Shown one piece after another: positions 1 to 10,794 of a stretch of DNA of 64,000 nucleotides. The position numbers and the translations under genes are program-made. The stretch's first letter is position 1. Each line of letters starts with the position of its first letter. Source of the stretch: Heterocephalus glaber (taxonomy: Eukaryota; Chordata; Mammalia; Rodentia; Bathyergidae); NCBI RefSeq assembly GCF_000247695.1, contig NW_004624783.1, positions 4,197,620 to 4,261,619 of the forward strand, in the 5' to 3' direction. The notes beneath the pieces are model-generated. The model was not told the DNA's origin and did not search any database. It saw only the letters and a list, made by a program, of their open reading frames with translations.

Positions 1-544
1 TCATCTGTTTTGTTACTTCCTGTGCTATCAGTTCAGAGTGTCCAGGTGGTTGATTATCAGATTTTTCCACCTTGTTTCCCCCAGAATTTGCCTTTTGCCA
101 GGTGGAAGTCTGAGTTTGTGCCTTACTTAAATGTCTTCTCATTTTTGTTTTTGTTACTGTCCTTGGTTTAGTTCCTGGGTTGATACTTTGAAGTTTCTTA
201 TTGCAAGTATCTTTGTTGATGTATTTAGAACACTTATGGAATGATTGCTTCTCAGAAGTGTCTTCCAGATATAGCTGGTCTTTAGGTTTTGAGTCTCTAA
301 TGCCTCTGAGGCTATCTCATTTTCATTATACCAGGAAGGACAACTGATTAGATCAATCAATCACAAGACCTTAGCCCAAGTGATACAATCAGCAACACAA
401 TAGCATCAAGTACCTCTTAGAAAATGACAATTTGTGATAGTTATTAACCTATTACCTTTAACTGTGTGAATTAAATCAAGATTACGGACCAACCCAACTA
501 TATGTTTATAGTGAATAAACTCTTCAATATAATAACTTTACCCT

Positions 545-880
545 TCAGGATGGGGAGTTAGAAGGATTTGGGGAGGGAGGAATAGGTAGGTAGAGGAATA
601 GGGGAAGGTTAGCAGTGAGGCCAGGGGGCACAGATGAGTGAAGGAAAGAGAAGAAAAGAAAAATAAAGAAGAAATACAAATTAGAGCTAGAAGAGAAGCA
701 CAAAGGGAAATGAACAATGTGGGACAGCAAGGGAGCGAGGGAGAGAGAAAGAAAGAAAAGTGAAAAAGAAAAAAGAAAAAAATTAAAGTTTTAAAAGAGT
801 AGAAAAAGAAGAAAAAATTTTAAATAGGAGCAAAAAAATAGTGGTAATTTTGAAAGTAACAAATAAAAGATAAAAATGAA
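545..880 (+). repeat. Purine-rich (GA/A-rich) low-complexity tract
   Basis: The plus strand is almost entirely A and G over about 330 bases. It runs from GGA/GGGA motifs into AAAG and AAAAAG runs. There is no regular unit, so I call it low complexity and not a microsatellite. It may be a decayed tail of the adjacent L1-related sequence. Confidence 0.6.
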
Positions 881-1526
881 GGGCCTCCTTCAGGGTATGC
901 CTCGTCTGTCACAATAGACAATGTGGGTAGCAGTGTACAGTTATAAGTCAATGAGTCTCAGTAAGTCAATCACAGACCCATGAGATTCAGGCAGATTTCT
1001 GGCTGCAAGTCCCAAGTTGAGCTCCTTGACCTCCTGTAGGGTTGAACTCTGCAAGGTTCTACTGCAGGTTCCAGCTGCCTTTCCCCTGAAGATAGTCCAG
1101 GTTCCGATGGGAGGTGGTGATCCCTCCAACTTACCAAGCACAGTGGTCTGGTGTGCCTTTATTGCAGAGATTCTCTTCACTTTTTCCAGTGGGCTTCAGT
1201 TTTCATCAGGGAGCCTGAGAGAGGCCCTCTCTCTGTTGTTCACTTCTGCAGCTCAGGACAATGGCCTTTATGTCCCCCTGTGCCTCTGTAGTGTAGAACC
1301 AGGTAGCTGCACATCCAAGAGGCCAGGGGTGGGGTGGGGTGGTGGTGGGGTGTCTGTTGTTCCAGGCGCCAGTTCGGCTAAGCTGGCAGCTGGTGGGCAT
1401 GTCTGGAGGGTCCTCACAGTCTCTTGGTCGCAAGTGGGCGGAGTGAGCCAGATGGAGCTGGGCTCAGTCACCCGCGACCACTCTGACTGCTCAGCGCAAA
1501 GAATCAACAACTGGTATCTCATCTTA

Positions 1527-1672
1527 TTAAAAAGCTTCTGCACTGCAAGAGAAACCACCAGTAGATCTAAGAGACAACCTACAGTGTGGGAAAAAAAATT
1601 TAATAGCTGTACCTTAGACAAAGGACTACTATCTAGAATATATAAAGAACTGAAAAAAATCAAGACATGCTG
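1527..1672 (+). mobile_element. L1 LINE fragment, 3' part of ORF2, sense
   Basis: The sequence resembles the conserved C-terminal coding end of L1 ORF2, with the typical order 'aaaaagcttctgcac', 'gcaagagaaaccac', 'caacctaca', 'gacaaaggact' and 'aaagaactgaaa'. Only about 145 bases are recognisable. It runs directly into the mariner relic, so the copy is truncated. It is not functional. Confidence 0.75.
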
Positions 1673-1679
1673 CTCTTAA

Positions 1680-1915
1680 TCTCCCTCAGAATACTTCCAT
1701 TCATTTCAAACATATTTATCCCATCATTCTTGCCACATTCTGAAGCAGTTCTCAAAGTCCTTTTTCATGAGTGTCTATGTAGTTGAACTGTCATGGCTGC
1801 CTCAATGTCCTGAATTGATTCAAAACATTTACCTTTCATGGTCACTTTGACTTTGGAGAAGAGCCAGCCATCAAACAGTGCAAGATCTGGTGAATAAAGT
1901 GGATGCATAAAGCCT
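1680..1915 (-). mobile_element. Mariner-family transposase relic (Tc1/mariner DNA transposon)
   Basis: Read on the minus strand, this encodes the mariner signature HPLYSPDLALFD, the block around the last catalytic aspartate. A KVKVTMKG stretch and FESIQDIEAA follow. After a stop and a frame change come KDFENCFRMWQE, WDKY and SEGD, which match the order in the C-terminal part of mariner transposases. At least one frameshift and several stops show an ancient dead copy. No terminal inverted repeats were identified. Confidence 0.78.
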
Positions 1916-2337
1916 GACTTGTGAATAAAGCCTTTCTGTTGGCTAGCACTTGGTAACAGTATTCATTATATTTTTTTTATTCCACCTCCTAAAGACACAA
2001 GTTAATCTCAGTTTGCTGAAGCATGTAGGAGGATGGCAACAGCTAAGAATGAGTGGTGAGGTAGAATAGACAGGACTGGCCAACTCGTGATCTGAATTTG
2101 GAGGTCAGGAGAGGACTTTAAGATGATTCTCCAATTTTTGCATTGAGTGACTGATAGGAAGAATGGCCATCTTTTCCAAACTTGGGCATGAGAGTGGAGG
2201 ACTTGAGGAAAGAAACAAAATGGTTAGATCTGAGCATGTTGAGTATGGACACATCCTCAAATCATCTGACCTCAGCATTGGTCCCTCCCTGGACCAAGTG
2301 GTCATCTGCTGAGTAACCATTGGTATGTCCTTCCCAG

Positions 2338-2461
2338 GTGTACCCGGAAGGAACGGTGTGAGCGGTCCAGGGAGCCCCGAAGGTTTGCCTCAGAGATGAA
2401 GCAGTGTGTCCGGCTGACAGTTCATCCCAACAACATCTCCGTCTCTCAGTACAACGTGCTG
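2338..2461 (+). CDS. PLXNA4: PLXNA4 exon a: end of PSI1 domain
   Basis: The acceptor is ttcccag and the donor gtgagg. The first base completes a codon started in the upstream exon, and codons 1-41 follow. The start, CTRKERCERS, supplies the last cysteines of the first PSI domain, the cystine-rich module after the sema propeller. REPRRFASEMKQC and HPNNISVSQYNVL lead into the linker before PSI2. NIS is an N-glycosylation sequon. The exon ends in phase 0. The match to plexin-A4 is clear. The exon is 124 bases long, so skipping it would shift the frame. Confidence 0.95.
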
Positions 2462-3133
2462 GTGAGGAGGGGCAGGGTCCAGGAGGAAGAGCTCTTCCCA
2501 CCAAAGGCATCTGAGTCAAAGATCCCTCAGAGGGGCTGGGCCAAGTCTAGCAGAAAGAGCACCTCTGAATCAGGATAGGGGATGTTTCAAGTAGCTATGC
2601 ACTGGGGACCCAAGAAAGGAACATGGGTAGGAATATTGGTGAAGAAGCTCTACTCATAATGAGTAGAAAGATAAGAATAATGGCCCTACCAAAAATGATC
2701 AAAAGAATGGCAAAGGGTTCTGGGAATGATATCTTCATCTAAAAAAAGAGAAAAATGCATGTGCAAATGGAGTAAGGGGTGCAGATGCAGTCCAAGTTCT
2801 AGCACTGGGCATTTAGTGATTGGTGGTATTTTTTCCAAAATTGGGACCAATGGATGAGATCTTGTGCTGTGTTTTCTCACCACACAAATCCCCTAAACGT
2901 TCCCATTTGCTGGGGTCAAATGCATCCAGATCCTAATAAGACTACTTTTTTATCTCTTTCCATCCCACCTCCCCCTCCACACTGCTTTTATAACAAAACT
3001 GATCTCTCCTTCTCTATGTTAATGTTGCCTCTCCTTTGTCTACCTCTTTTTCTTGTACTGTTTCCTTTATACCATACCTTTTCTTTCTCCATTTGTTGCT
3101 CTTCCTCTCTCTTCCCTGCCTGGCTGTTCACAG
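2462..3133 (+). other. Intron a-b (672 bp)
   Basis: The intron has no recognised repeat. A long pyrimidine-rich stretch (about 2945-3120) precedes the acceptor at 3131-3133 and would serve as an extended polypyrimidine tract. Confidence 0.8.
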
Positions 3134-3287
3134 CTGGTCCTAGAGACATACAATGTCCCAGAGCTGTCAGCGGGTGTCAACTGCACCTTTGAGGACCTGT
3201 CAGAGATGGATGGGCTGGTGGTAGGCAATCAAATCCACTGCTACTCGCCAGCAGCCAAGGAGGTGCCCCGGATCATCACGGAAAATG
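3134..3287 (+). CDS. PLXNA4: PLXNA4 exon b: ectodomain linker between PSI1 and PSI2
   Basis: Codons 42-92 plus one base of codon 93. The acceptor is ttcacag and the donor gtgagt. The exon starts LVLETYNVPELSAGVNCTFE and ends with KEVPRIITEN. It forms the beta-rich, Ig-like stretch between the first two PSI modules. N57-C-T is an N-glycosylation sequon next to a cysteine probably in a disulfide. The frame is open throughout and continues with the GG that starts the next exon. Confidence 0.96.
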
Positions 3288-4171
3288 GTGAGTGCTTCCC
3301 TCCCTAGAGGCAAAGCTGGGTAGCAGGCTCTCCCTCCTCCTGCCTGGATAGAAGAATTCATCACAGATGTGTGGGGACTGAGGGAGCCTATAGGCAGGGG
3401 TGGCTCAAAGGAAGTGAGTTGATGAGTGTGTTACATACAGGAAGGGGGGGATGAAGTTTTCCTGCTTTGCCCTTGGAATTGACTGTTATAAGCCTTTTGT
3501 CTCAGTCCCAAATTAGCACCCAAGAATCCATACATCCCAGGGAAGGGACAGCTGCAGAGAGAGTGAATGGAGGCATGGCCAGGACAGCAGCAGAGCCCAC
3601 TTTGGCTGGCCTGCAGTGGCCTTGAAAGAAGAAAAGCAGTCAGAAGCCAGGATGGGAGGCTAGGGAAAAGAGGCCCTGCAGCCCTCTGCTCACATGGGTG
3701 GGCCTCTGACCTGGAGCTGCCTCCTCCTCCCTTACCTTCCCACAGCTGCCTGTTGTTTATGTCCAGCTGCCCTGGGAAAGATGGAACTGGACAGAGGCTC
3801 GACACTGGTGAGCCTGGGCAGATTGATTCCATGTTGTCCCTCCCATTTGGGCTTGTCACATTTGTTTGGAGCTGATTGATTAATGAGGCTCTAACGGAAG
3901 GCAGAGAACAAGGCTGGAAGTAGGGGCCTGGGGTCAGGACTGTGAATTAAACATGGGCTCCAACCCCTGCTTGGCAGCAGCTGAGGATTCCAATGCCTCC
4001 TGCTCCTGTGGAGCTCTGGGTTCCCCAGAGAAGGTGGCATCAGAACTGGTTTCTCTTGACAGAGATGGGAAATGAGCTCCTGTGTGCACACACTTATACA
4101 TACCTACGAAACCACTGAGTAGCTGTGCCAGCAGCCTGTGAGGTGGTGCATTGTTTTTCCTGATTGTTCAT

Positions 4172-4209
<38 letters not shown>

Positions 4210-4501
4210 TCCTGTGAGGCTGGTAAAAACATGGCACATGTGATACACATTTGAATACCTGCCTCTGTGTACATTGTTTGTGAGTGGAGGGGTTTCCAGC
4301 ACTTGTGGCCAACAAGTGCTAAAGTGTGGAAGGGAGAGTACATTCAAACAGCATTCTGTTTCTGCTTTGGGGGTTGCCCTCGGGCTGGGCTTGGCTGAAT
4401 CAGAGACCTGTGAGAGTTGATGGCATCCCAGAGGGCTCCACATTCCCGAGGTGCATGCCTGTTAGTGGGACCATAATCTCTTGGCTGGCTCTGCTTTGTA
4501 G
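3288..4501 (+). other. Intron b-c (1.2 kb)
   Basis: The intron contains a GT dinucleotide repeat near 4174-4209 and otherwise unremarkable GC-moderate sequence. The acceptor is tttgtag, ending at 4501. Confidence 0.8.
4174..4209 (+). repeat. (GT)n microsatellite
   Basis: About 18 uninterrupted GT units are visible. Such tracts are usually length-polymorphic. Confidence 0.95.
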
Positions 4502-4601
4502 GGGACCACCATGTTGTACAGCTGCAACTCAAGTCCAAAGAGACGGGTATGACCTTTGCCAGCACCAGCTTCGTCTTCTACAACTGCAGCGTCCATAATT
4601 C
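4502..4601 (+). CDS. PLXNA4: PLXNA4 exon c: ectodomain linker, end of Ig-like stretch
   Basis: The GG at the start completes codon 93 (Gly). Codons 94-125 follow, plus two bases of codon 126. The peptide runs from [15 protein letters not shown] to FYNCSVHN. N120-C-S is a sequon. The acceptor is ttgtag and the donor gtaagt. It leads directly into the first cysteine of PSI2. Confidence 0.96.
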
Positions 4602-6219
4602 GTAAGTGGCCCAGCCTCACTCAGCTTCCTATTCCTGGGATCAAATTGGTGCAGAGATGAGAAGACTTCACCACACTTCCATGGAGTCACAACTCACATG
4701 AATGCTACTCTCCCACTAGGCCCTGAAGTGCAGGTCAGGACACGGGCTGGCAAGGGCCAGAGGGAGCCAGAGGTATGCAGGGAAGGTCAGGAAGCCTGGC
4801 TCTGGGTTTGTTTGACTTAAGCATTTCCTTCCCAACTGCAGGCATAGAGGGCAGAGGCTCAGACTGTGTTGTCATTTTAGCTAAGAAACATAATCATTTT
4901 GTGCTCTGGTATCCTCTATGAAGAACCAATAAAAGTACTCCTTCCAAGCTAGCAGCAGATATTTAGCAACTGACATTGCCCAGACCCTGTCCCATCAGAG
5001 CAGCCATGAGCTGGGACATGATGCTGGTTGCTGTCCCTGGTTGGCAGCCCTACTTCTCCTGCTAGAAGCTACAATGGGTGAAAGAGCCAGAACACAGGAC
5101 AAAATTAGAACCCTACCTGACCCACTGGTCAAGCACTGCTCATCTTTTGCTTTTATTACCTTAGTATTTCCTCTATAAAATAATGGGGTGGGCTGTACAT
5201 TGTTGATGTGCAAGATTTTTTATTTTTCAGCATAGAAACCTTTTTATCAACTGAAATTAGGTGTGGAAGCCCAACATACAAAGTAGATGGAAGTAGAAGC
5301 TACTTGGTGGAGGGCTGAGGGGGCCTGGAACCCCTCTCTCTAGGGCCTCCCCACAACTTGCACATTCCCCAAAGGAGCTCCATATAACCCCCGGGGTCCC
5401 ATAGAGCACAGTTTGGGAACCACAGGGCCTGACCTCTTCATGCTATCCTTACTTTAACATGCTGCTCTGGGTTCCTATCCAGACAGGACAGGTAATTGGT
5501 GAAACTAGGGCTTGTCAATCTGGCTGGGGCAACTGTGAGTCCAGAGCTTAGCTTTCTTTGGGGCCCCATAGAAGGAGGTGTCCAGCTGTCTCAGGCAGAA
5601 ACAAGTTGTTTCAACACTAGGGACCCGCTTCTGGCTTCTTGGCATGAAGCTGTCTGGGGCTTTATTTCTTGGTTGCCTAATCTTTCCTTCTACTCTTACC
5701 CCTAGGAAAGCAGAATAGGTAGATGAGATCATGTGTGAAGCTTCTGTACTATCTCCTAAATGATTTTAAGCATTGCTGTGTGCAAAACAATCTGTTATTC
5801 ATTAAATACAAAAGGATTAAAATTAATAAAACTCTATGGGCTGGGGATTTAGCTCAGTGGTTCTGCTGCCTGCTTCGAAAGTGCAAGGTCCCGAGTTCAA
5901 ACCCCAGTACCAAAAAAACCAAAACTCTAGGACTCAGTCCCTGCCCTCCCAGTGTGTATCCTCGCGGACTCATGGAAGAGCTGGACACCTAATAGTGAGG
6001 TATGATACAGGATGCCAAGATGGTCCCAGAGACATCAGCACTGAAGTTCATGGGGGAAGGATCCAGAATAGCCAACTATCTCTTGGCCAAGAAGTCCCTA
6101 TCTTGTGTTTGAGAGTGGTTTCTCTGAATAGTAATATTTTTCCAGACCCAAGAGACATAGGCCTGGTACTTGGGGTTCACCCAGTTCTGTGATCTGTGCC
6201 TCTCCTCCCCTGTGCCCAG
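4602..6219 (+). other. Intron c-d (1.6 kb)
   Basis: The intron carries an ID-type SINE at 5838-5920. A stretch at about 5220-5425 ends in 'cacagtttgggaaccac', which resembles the terminus of hAT-Charlie elements. The rest is featureless. Confidence 0.75.
5838..5920 (+). mobile_element. ID-type tRNA-derived SINE, sense
   Basis: The head GGGCTGGGGATTTAGCTCAGTGG contains a pol III A box (TAGCTCAGTGG). GAGTTCAAACCCC is a B box with one change. It ends in a short A-rich tail. A 9-base direct repeat, aaaactcta, flanks it at 5828-5836 and 5921-5929 and is a likely target-site duplication. Confidence 0.88.
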
Positions 6220-6334
6220 GTGCCTGTCCTGCGTGGAGAGCCCATACCGCTGCCACTGGTGTAAATACCGGCACGTATGCACCCACGACCCCAAGACGTG
6301 TTCCTTCCAGGAGGGCCGTGTGAAGCTGCCCGAG
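6220..6334 (+). CDS. PLXNA4: PLXNA4 exon d: PSI2 domain
   Basis: The first base completes Ser126, and codons 127-164 follow. The cysteine pattern is C127, C130, C137, W139, C140, C146 and C153, the CxxC...CxWC...C signature of a PSI module. [11 protein letters not shown] and KLPE follow. The HWCKYRHVC core is what I recall for plexin-A4. The acceptor is tgcccag and the donor gtatgt. The exon ends in phase 0. Confidence 0.97.
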
Positions 6335-7898
6335 GTATGTCCCCAATGTCTGGATAGTAGCGGCCCTTGCCATGAGTTTGAGGCACAAAGGCAGGCCTTC
6401 TCTCAAGAGGAGAAGCCAAAGGAAATCCTGGGACCATGCCTTCCCCCTCAGTGGGACTCTAAGGACACTTCATGAAAGCAGTGAAGAGGCTAAACTCTCC
6501 ACTTGGCCATGGGTTCTGGGTTAGTCCTGGTGGTACAGCTACAGATAAAGAGGCAACCAGGCCACTCGGCCAGGAAGAGCTTCCTCAAATCAGGTAAGTT
6601 CTAGAACAATTCCAGAGAGATGGAGAAAGTATCCTAGAAATAATTGTAAGTACACCACAAAACTATATCCAGGCTCATCTTCAACCTCTCAGAGCACTGG
6701 TCACAGAGATGAATGAAGACCAAAGAGGACAAGTTAGTAAAGGGAGCAGAGGCATAAGAATGAATGGCAGACATCAGCCAGAGCGGCAGCTCTCAGAGTG
6801 TGGCTCCCAAAGTAACAGTGTCCCAGTCCCATGAGCAGAGGTGCCTGCTCCAGCCAGCCAAGCTGCAGGAGGAGCTCAGCCAGTGTGGGCTTCACAAGCC
6901 CTCCTGGGGAATGTGATGCTCAGCCCCTTGCTCCCTTGCTGCAAATCCTCAAGGGAGAGGTGGACTCCATGGCTAAGGCATTGTCTTTCTTTTCCCTTCT
7001 TATTCTTATTCTTCTCCTTAAAACTCTTCATCACCAAAATGCAAATGCTTTCTGCCCATGCTGTGACCTCTGTTAGGCTATCAGTATATGGGCCAAGACA
7101 GAAAAGTCACTGGGTAGAAGCACATTTTGGAAAAATCAGTTGTCCATGCATTATGGTGGTTCTTATGAGCTTGTGTGGCTCTCGCTGCTGCATGAGTCAT
7201 GAGTTGTTCCTAGCAAAGGGGTGCTTTCAAATGCTGTTGTTTGGAGTTGAAAGATAGACACCTAAAGTATAATTACAAACATATGCAGCATTGGTTGGGT
7301 TCCACTGAATTCTCTGGCAGCATTGTGCAGCTTTCCTAACTGCCAGGAGCTGCAGCCAGCCTGGCCTGCACCCTCCCAGCCCACATTGGAGTCAAACAGG
7401 CCCAGCACCTTTACCTCCTTAGTCCAACTCCTGGATGTACCTTTCAGCCCCTTCAAACACCTGCACAGGTGGTACAAGCAGGGGACTGTCCTGGGGGTGC
7501 AGAGATCTGGAGACAGGGAGGGCACAAAGAGAATAGAGAGGCACATCATAGCCCTCTCCCCCTCTCCCAGCCTTGTACCCCATTAGGAGTCCTGACTTTG
7601 GCCAGACCCTGAATGGCAAGAGGGAAGCTGTTGTGTGTCTGAGGCTGAAAGGGGAGATTAATACATACCCATCCCCACACCTGCTGTGCTGGGCACCCTT
7701 ACTGCAGAGGAACAGAAAAACTGTGTAGCTGACAGAAATTCTAAGCCCAAATCCCACTTGACCTGGGTCTGGATGGCTGCGGAATCTCAGGTGGGGAGTG
7801 GGCAGATAGACTAATTTTAGATAGAAGCAGGGGGTGGTGAGGGCATCAGAGAGAGAGAGGAAAATCCTGCTTGAATGGGGGATGAAGGGAGCAATCAA

Positions 7899-8119
7899 GA
7901 AAAAGCAAAAATCTGAAAATTTCCATCAAGACAATTAAATAACTCAAGGCCTTTGAAATACAACAGATAGCTCAATGGCATTTTATTTCATTTTTCTTCC
8001 CTTTGGGCCTTTCCACACATAAACCCTTGCCTGATACAGCAGTCTGAAAAGCTAGAGAGAGGCTGGAAGCCACTTTGTCTCAACTTCTAGCAAGATCCTG
8101 GCAGGTTTCAGATGGAAAC
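7899..8119. repeat. Left arm of a long imperfect inverted repeat
   Basis: This arm is complementary in order to 8492-8708. Matching blocks are 7948-7959 with 8649-8660 (12 of 12), 7964-7976 with 8632-8644 (13 of 13), 8051-8070 with 8541-8560 (19 of 20) and 8106-8119 with 8492-8505 (14 of 14). The stretches between blocks also align with gaps. I recognise no transposon family. Confidence 0.85.
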
Positions 8120-8491
8120 AAGAAGAGATTATGGAAACCACAGACACAAGACCCTCTTCCTCTGCAAGGAGTCTGCCTGGCTGGAAGTGGCTGCTCTGAT
8201 TCATAATCAGGAAAGGGGAAGAAAGCAGTTACATCTTGGCTCTAAGCAGGAATGTGAGTCTCCTGTGTATGTGTCACCTCTGTGCTTTTCTCTAACAAAG
8301 ACAAGATGGATCTAAAGGTAATAGGAGAGATGTGAGTCAGACAGCCGGCGGGCATAACTTTGGCATGAAGAGCTGGTAAAAGGCTGTATGATCTCATCAG
8401 CCCAGCTAGACCTTATCTTGGGCACAGGAGTGGAAGGGCAGGTAGACTAGCCCCCAAGACCAGGTGACAGCCCAAGGAAGCATCCTGTCTG

Positions 8492-8708
8492 GTTTCCATC
8501 TGAAATCTGCAAGTAACCTGATGGGAATCAGGACAAAGTAGCTTCCAGCCTTTCTCTAGCCTCTCTCTCTGGGTATATCTGCCAGAGGTTTGATGTGTAG
8601 AGAGGCCCAAGACTAAAATGAAAGCAGAACAATTGAGCTATCTGATAGATTTCAAAGGCCGCTAATCTTTTAATTACCTTGAAATAGGTGTGTAATTTCT
8701 GCTCTTTC
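8492..8708. repeat. Right arm of the long imperfect inverted repeat
   Basis: This arm is the reverse-complement partner of 7899-8119, with an intervening loop of about 372 bases (8120-8491). In the nascent PLXNA4 transcript the two arms could pair into a roughly 200-base imperfect duplex. No flanking target duplication was seen. Confidence 0.85.
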
Positions 8709-8969
8709 TTTTGTTTGAGCCACTCATCCCACGCTTCTTTCTTTTAAATATACAAAAGGAGCTTGCATCTGTTGCTCAGAAAAAGAACAGGAAGAGAACA
8801 AAATCAAAACCCCACCACGTTTCCCAGTGTAATGCAGAGATCTCTGCGGCAAAATGGTGGCTTCAAATACCCAGACTGGGAGCTGAGCACGAGACTTGTT
8901 CAATGTCTGACACAGGCAAAATGTGCTGGGGACACAGAGCCTTGCCAAGGATTTGATGCCAGGGCCCCC

Positions 8970-9313
8970 ATATTAGTTTTCATCTTTGCTCTGACCAGAT
9001 ACCTGACATACACAACTTAAAGGTAGAAATGTTCCTTTTGGCTCATAGTTTCAGTACATGGTCAGCTGGTTCCAAGACAGAAAGCTCATGACACACGGCA
9101 TAATGGCAAGCTGCTTCAGTCATGGCAACCAGGAAGCAGAAAGCAGGGCCAGAAAGGAAAGGATCAAGGACCAGATATAGTCCTCAAGGTCATGCCCACA
9201 TACTCTACCCAGATACACCCATAAGTGTGCTTTTTTTTTTATAAGTGTGCTTTACCAAGCTCCTAAGCATCTCTCACCTCAATCAAGTTGACAATCAAGA
9301 TTAACCATCACAG
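8970..9313 (-). mobile_element. MaLR-like solo LTR fragment, antisense
   Basis: The plus strand shows the reversed LTR layout: 'acaacttaaagg', 'ggctcatagtttcag', 'catggtcagctgg', 'aaccaggaagcag' and a final 'accatcacag'. I recognise this from memory as the reverse complement of MST/THE1-type LTRs. It is degenerate and has no coding part. A small poly(T) insertion with its own duplication sits inside it at 9221-9253. Confidence 0.65.
9221..9253 (-). mobile_element. Candidate poly(A)-tail-only retroinsertion (poly(T) on plus strand)
   Basis: The 13-base direct repeat ataagtgtgcttt occurs at 9221-9233 and 9241-9253, with only seven T between the copies. The second copy is followed by 'acc', so the junction reads TTT|A, the expected L1 endonuclease context for a minus-strand insertion. 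Replication slippage is an alternative. Confidence 0.55.
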
Positions 9314-10024
9314 TCCCCAAGAAGGAACAGGCCTGGAGCAATATGGCCAATAGAGTGACATAGAGAGGGACCCACCTACCGATGCTGCCCTTCAATTCTT
9401 TCCATTTCCCAAGAGCATCTTTATGGTAGCTTGGAAAGTGGATAGAGAGAGAGGCTCCATAGTGACTTGGCATTGACTGTATCTCCCTTATCATATGCAG
9501 TGTGAAATGAACTTTGGCTCCTCTTTATCTGGGGTGTTTATTTACTCTAAGAGAAAGAAGCTCTAAGGATATTCTCCTGGTCCAAGCTTAGAGTTTCAAT
9601 CTTCCCAGCTCAATACCAGGGCCATTTGGAATGTGAAAATGGTGAGGCCAGAAGTGACCGCTTCATGTGGCTGTAGTAGCAACACCTTCCTGGTGAATAT
9701 ACCAACAGAGAAATAAGTAAGTGAAGTCTTTCGAAAGTGTTGACTCTCTCTAGCCATTTTATGTTTTGGGAAGGAGGTTGTTGTCTTCAGAACTCAAAAC
9801 AAATTCCCTGGCTACGAATGGAAATACAGCAATTTTCCCCTTGGATTCTTCGTTTTGTGCTTTGTGTTTCTGGGCAGAGACAATAGAAGAAAGGAAAAAA
9901 AAGAAAAATACACAACTGAAAGGTGACTTTATGGAAGCCCCCAGCCACAAGTGTCCTCTCTTTATTCCAGAGGAAGAACTTATTCACAGCATTATAGTCC
10001 AGAGTTTTACTACTTATTGTTAAT

Positions 10025-10400
10025 CAAGTTGCTGCTACTATAACAAATTCCTGAAGTAAATCAACCTAAACAAAACCAAGGTTTATTTTGGCTCACAGTT
10101 TTGGAGTTTCAGTCCATGGTCAGGTGCTCCCATCCCTTGTGAGCTGATGGCAAGGAAGCACATCATGGTAAGAAAAGTTTGGTAGAGCAAACTATTCACT
10201 ACATGGCAGGCAGAAAGTGAAAAAGAGAATAAGAGACCATTGTCCCACAGTCCCCTTCCAGGGCAACCTCCTAGTGACCTAAAACCACCCATAAAGTTTG
10301 CCTCTTGAGGTTTCCATCACTATTTCCCAATAGTCTCACATTGGGGAGCAACCCTTTTACACACTGGTGGCCATTGTGATCCATCTAGATCCAAACTACA
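10025..10400 (-). mobile_element. MaLR-like solo LTR fragment, antisense
   Basis: The plus strand reads 'ctactataacaaattcctgaag', 'aaggtttattttggctcacag', 'agtccatggtcagg' and 'cattggggagcaac', in the same order as the LTR fragments at 8970 and 15270. It is the reverse orientation of an ERVL-MaLR type LTR. Only non-coding LTR sequence is present. Confidence 0.65.
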
Positions 10401-10794
10401 GCAGGTCTGATATAATTATTCATCCTTCATTACCCTAAGCATTTTCCATAAGCAAGCTGCTGTGAGAGCTTTAAAGATGTGTGAGATCTGTATTTAGAGA
10501 TCCATAAAACAAGGTCATGGGTCTACCTAATCTCTGGCATTCTGCAATTGTAAATAGAAACAAACTGGAAAGCACCTAAGAGAAAGCCATACCAAAGAAG
10601 TGTTCTTATTAAGAGAGAGAGTGATGTCAAGGATGGGGGCTCTCAGTTGTACCTAGAGAGTGCCTCATAGCCTCAGGGCCAGCAGCTCCCCTGGACATTA
10701 GGCCCAGAGCTACCCCTTGGAATGCAGGGGAGACACAGGCCTCAGTGACTTTTCTGGAAGTCCCTGGGATCTCCTTTTCCTTTACCCTTTTTGG

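Larger units (their letters stand above)
1..2337 (+). other. Intron upstream of the first exon in the window
   Basis: This non-coding stretch is the 3' part of a PLXNA4 intron. It holds AT-rich sequence without a recognised feature (1-540), a purine-rich tract (545-880), a G-rich quadruplex-like run (1326-1350), an L1 ORF2 fragment (about 1527-1672) and a minus-strand mariner relic (about 1680-1915). The intron ends with the acceptor cag at 2335-2337. The 900-1525 part may be repeat-derived, but I could not name a family. Confidence 0.8.

Noticed and set aside
1..540. Possible promoter or first exon
   Set aside because: The region is AT-rich with no CpG island and lies upstream of an internal exon in phase with earlier coding exons.
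1017..1679. 220-codon open frame on the plus strand
   Set aside because: It covers G-rich sequence and ends in the L1 fragment. Glycine runs come from the GGGGT repeat. There is no sign of a gene.
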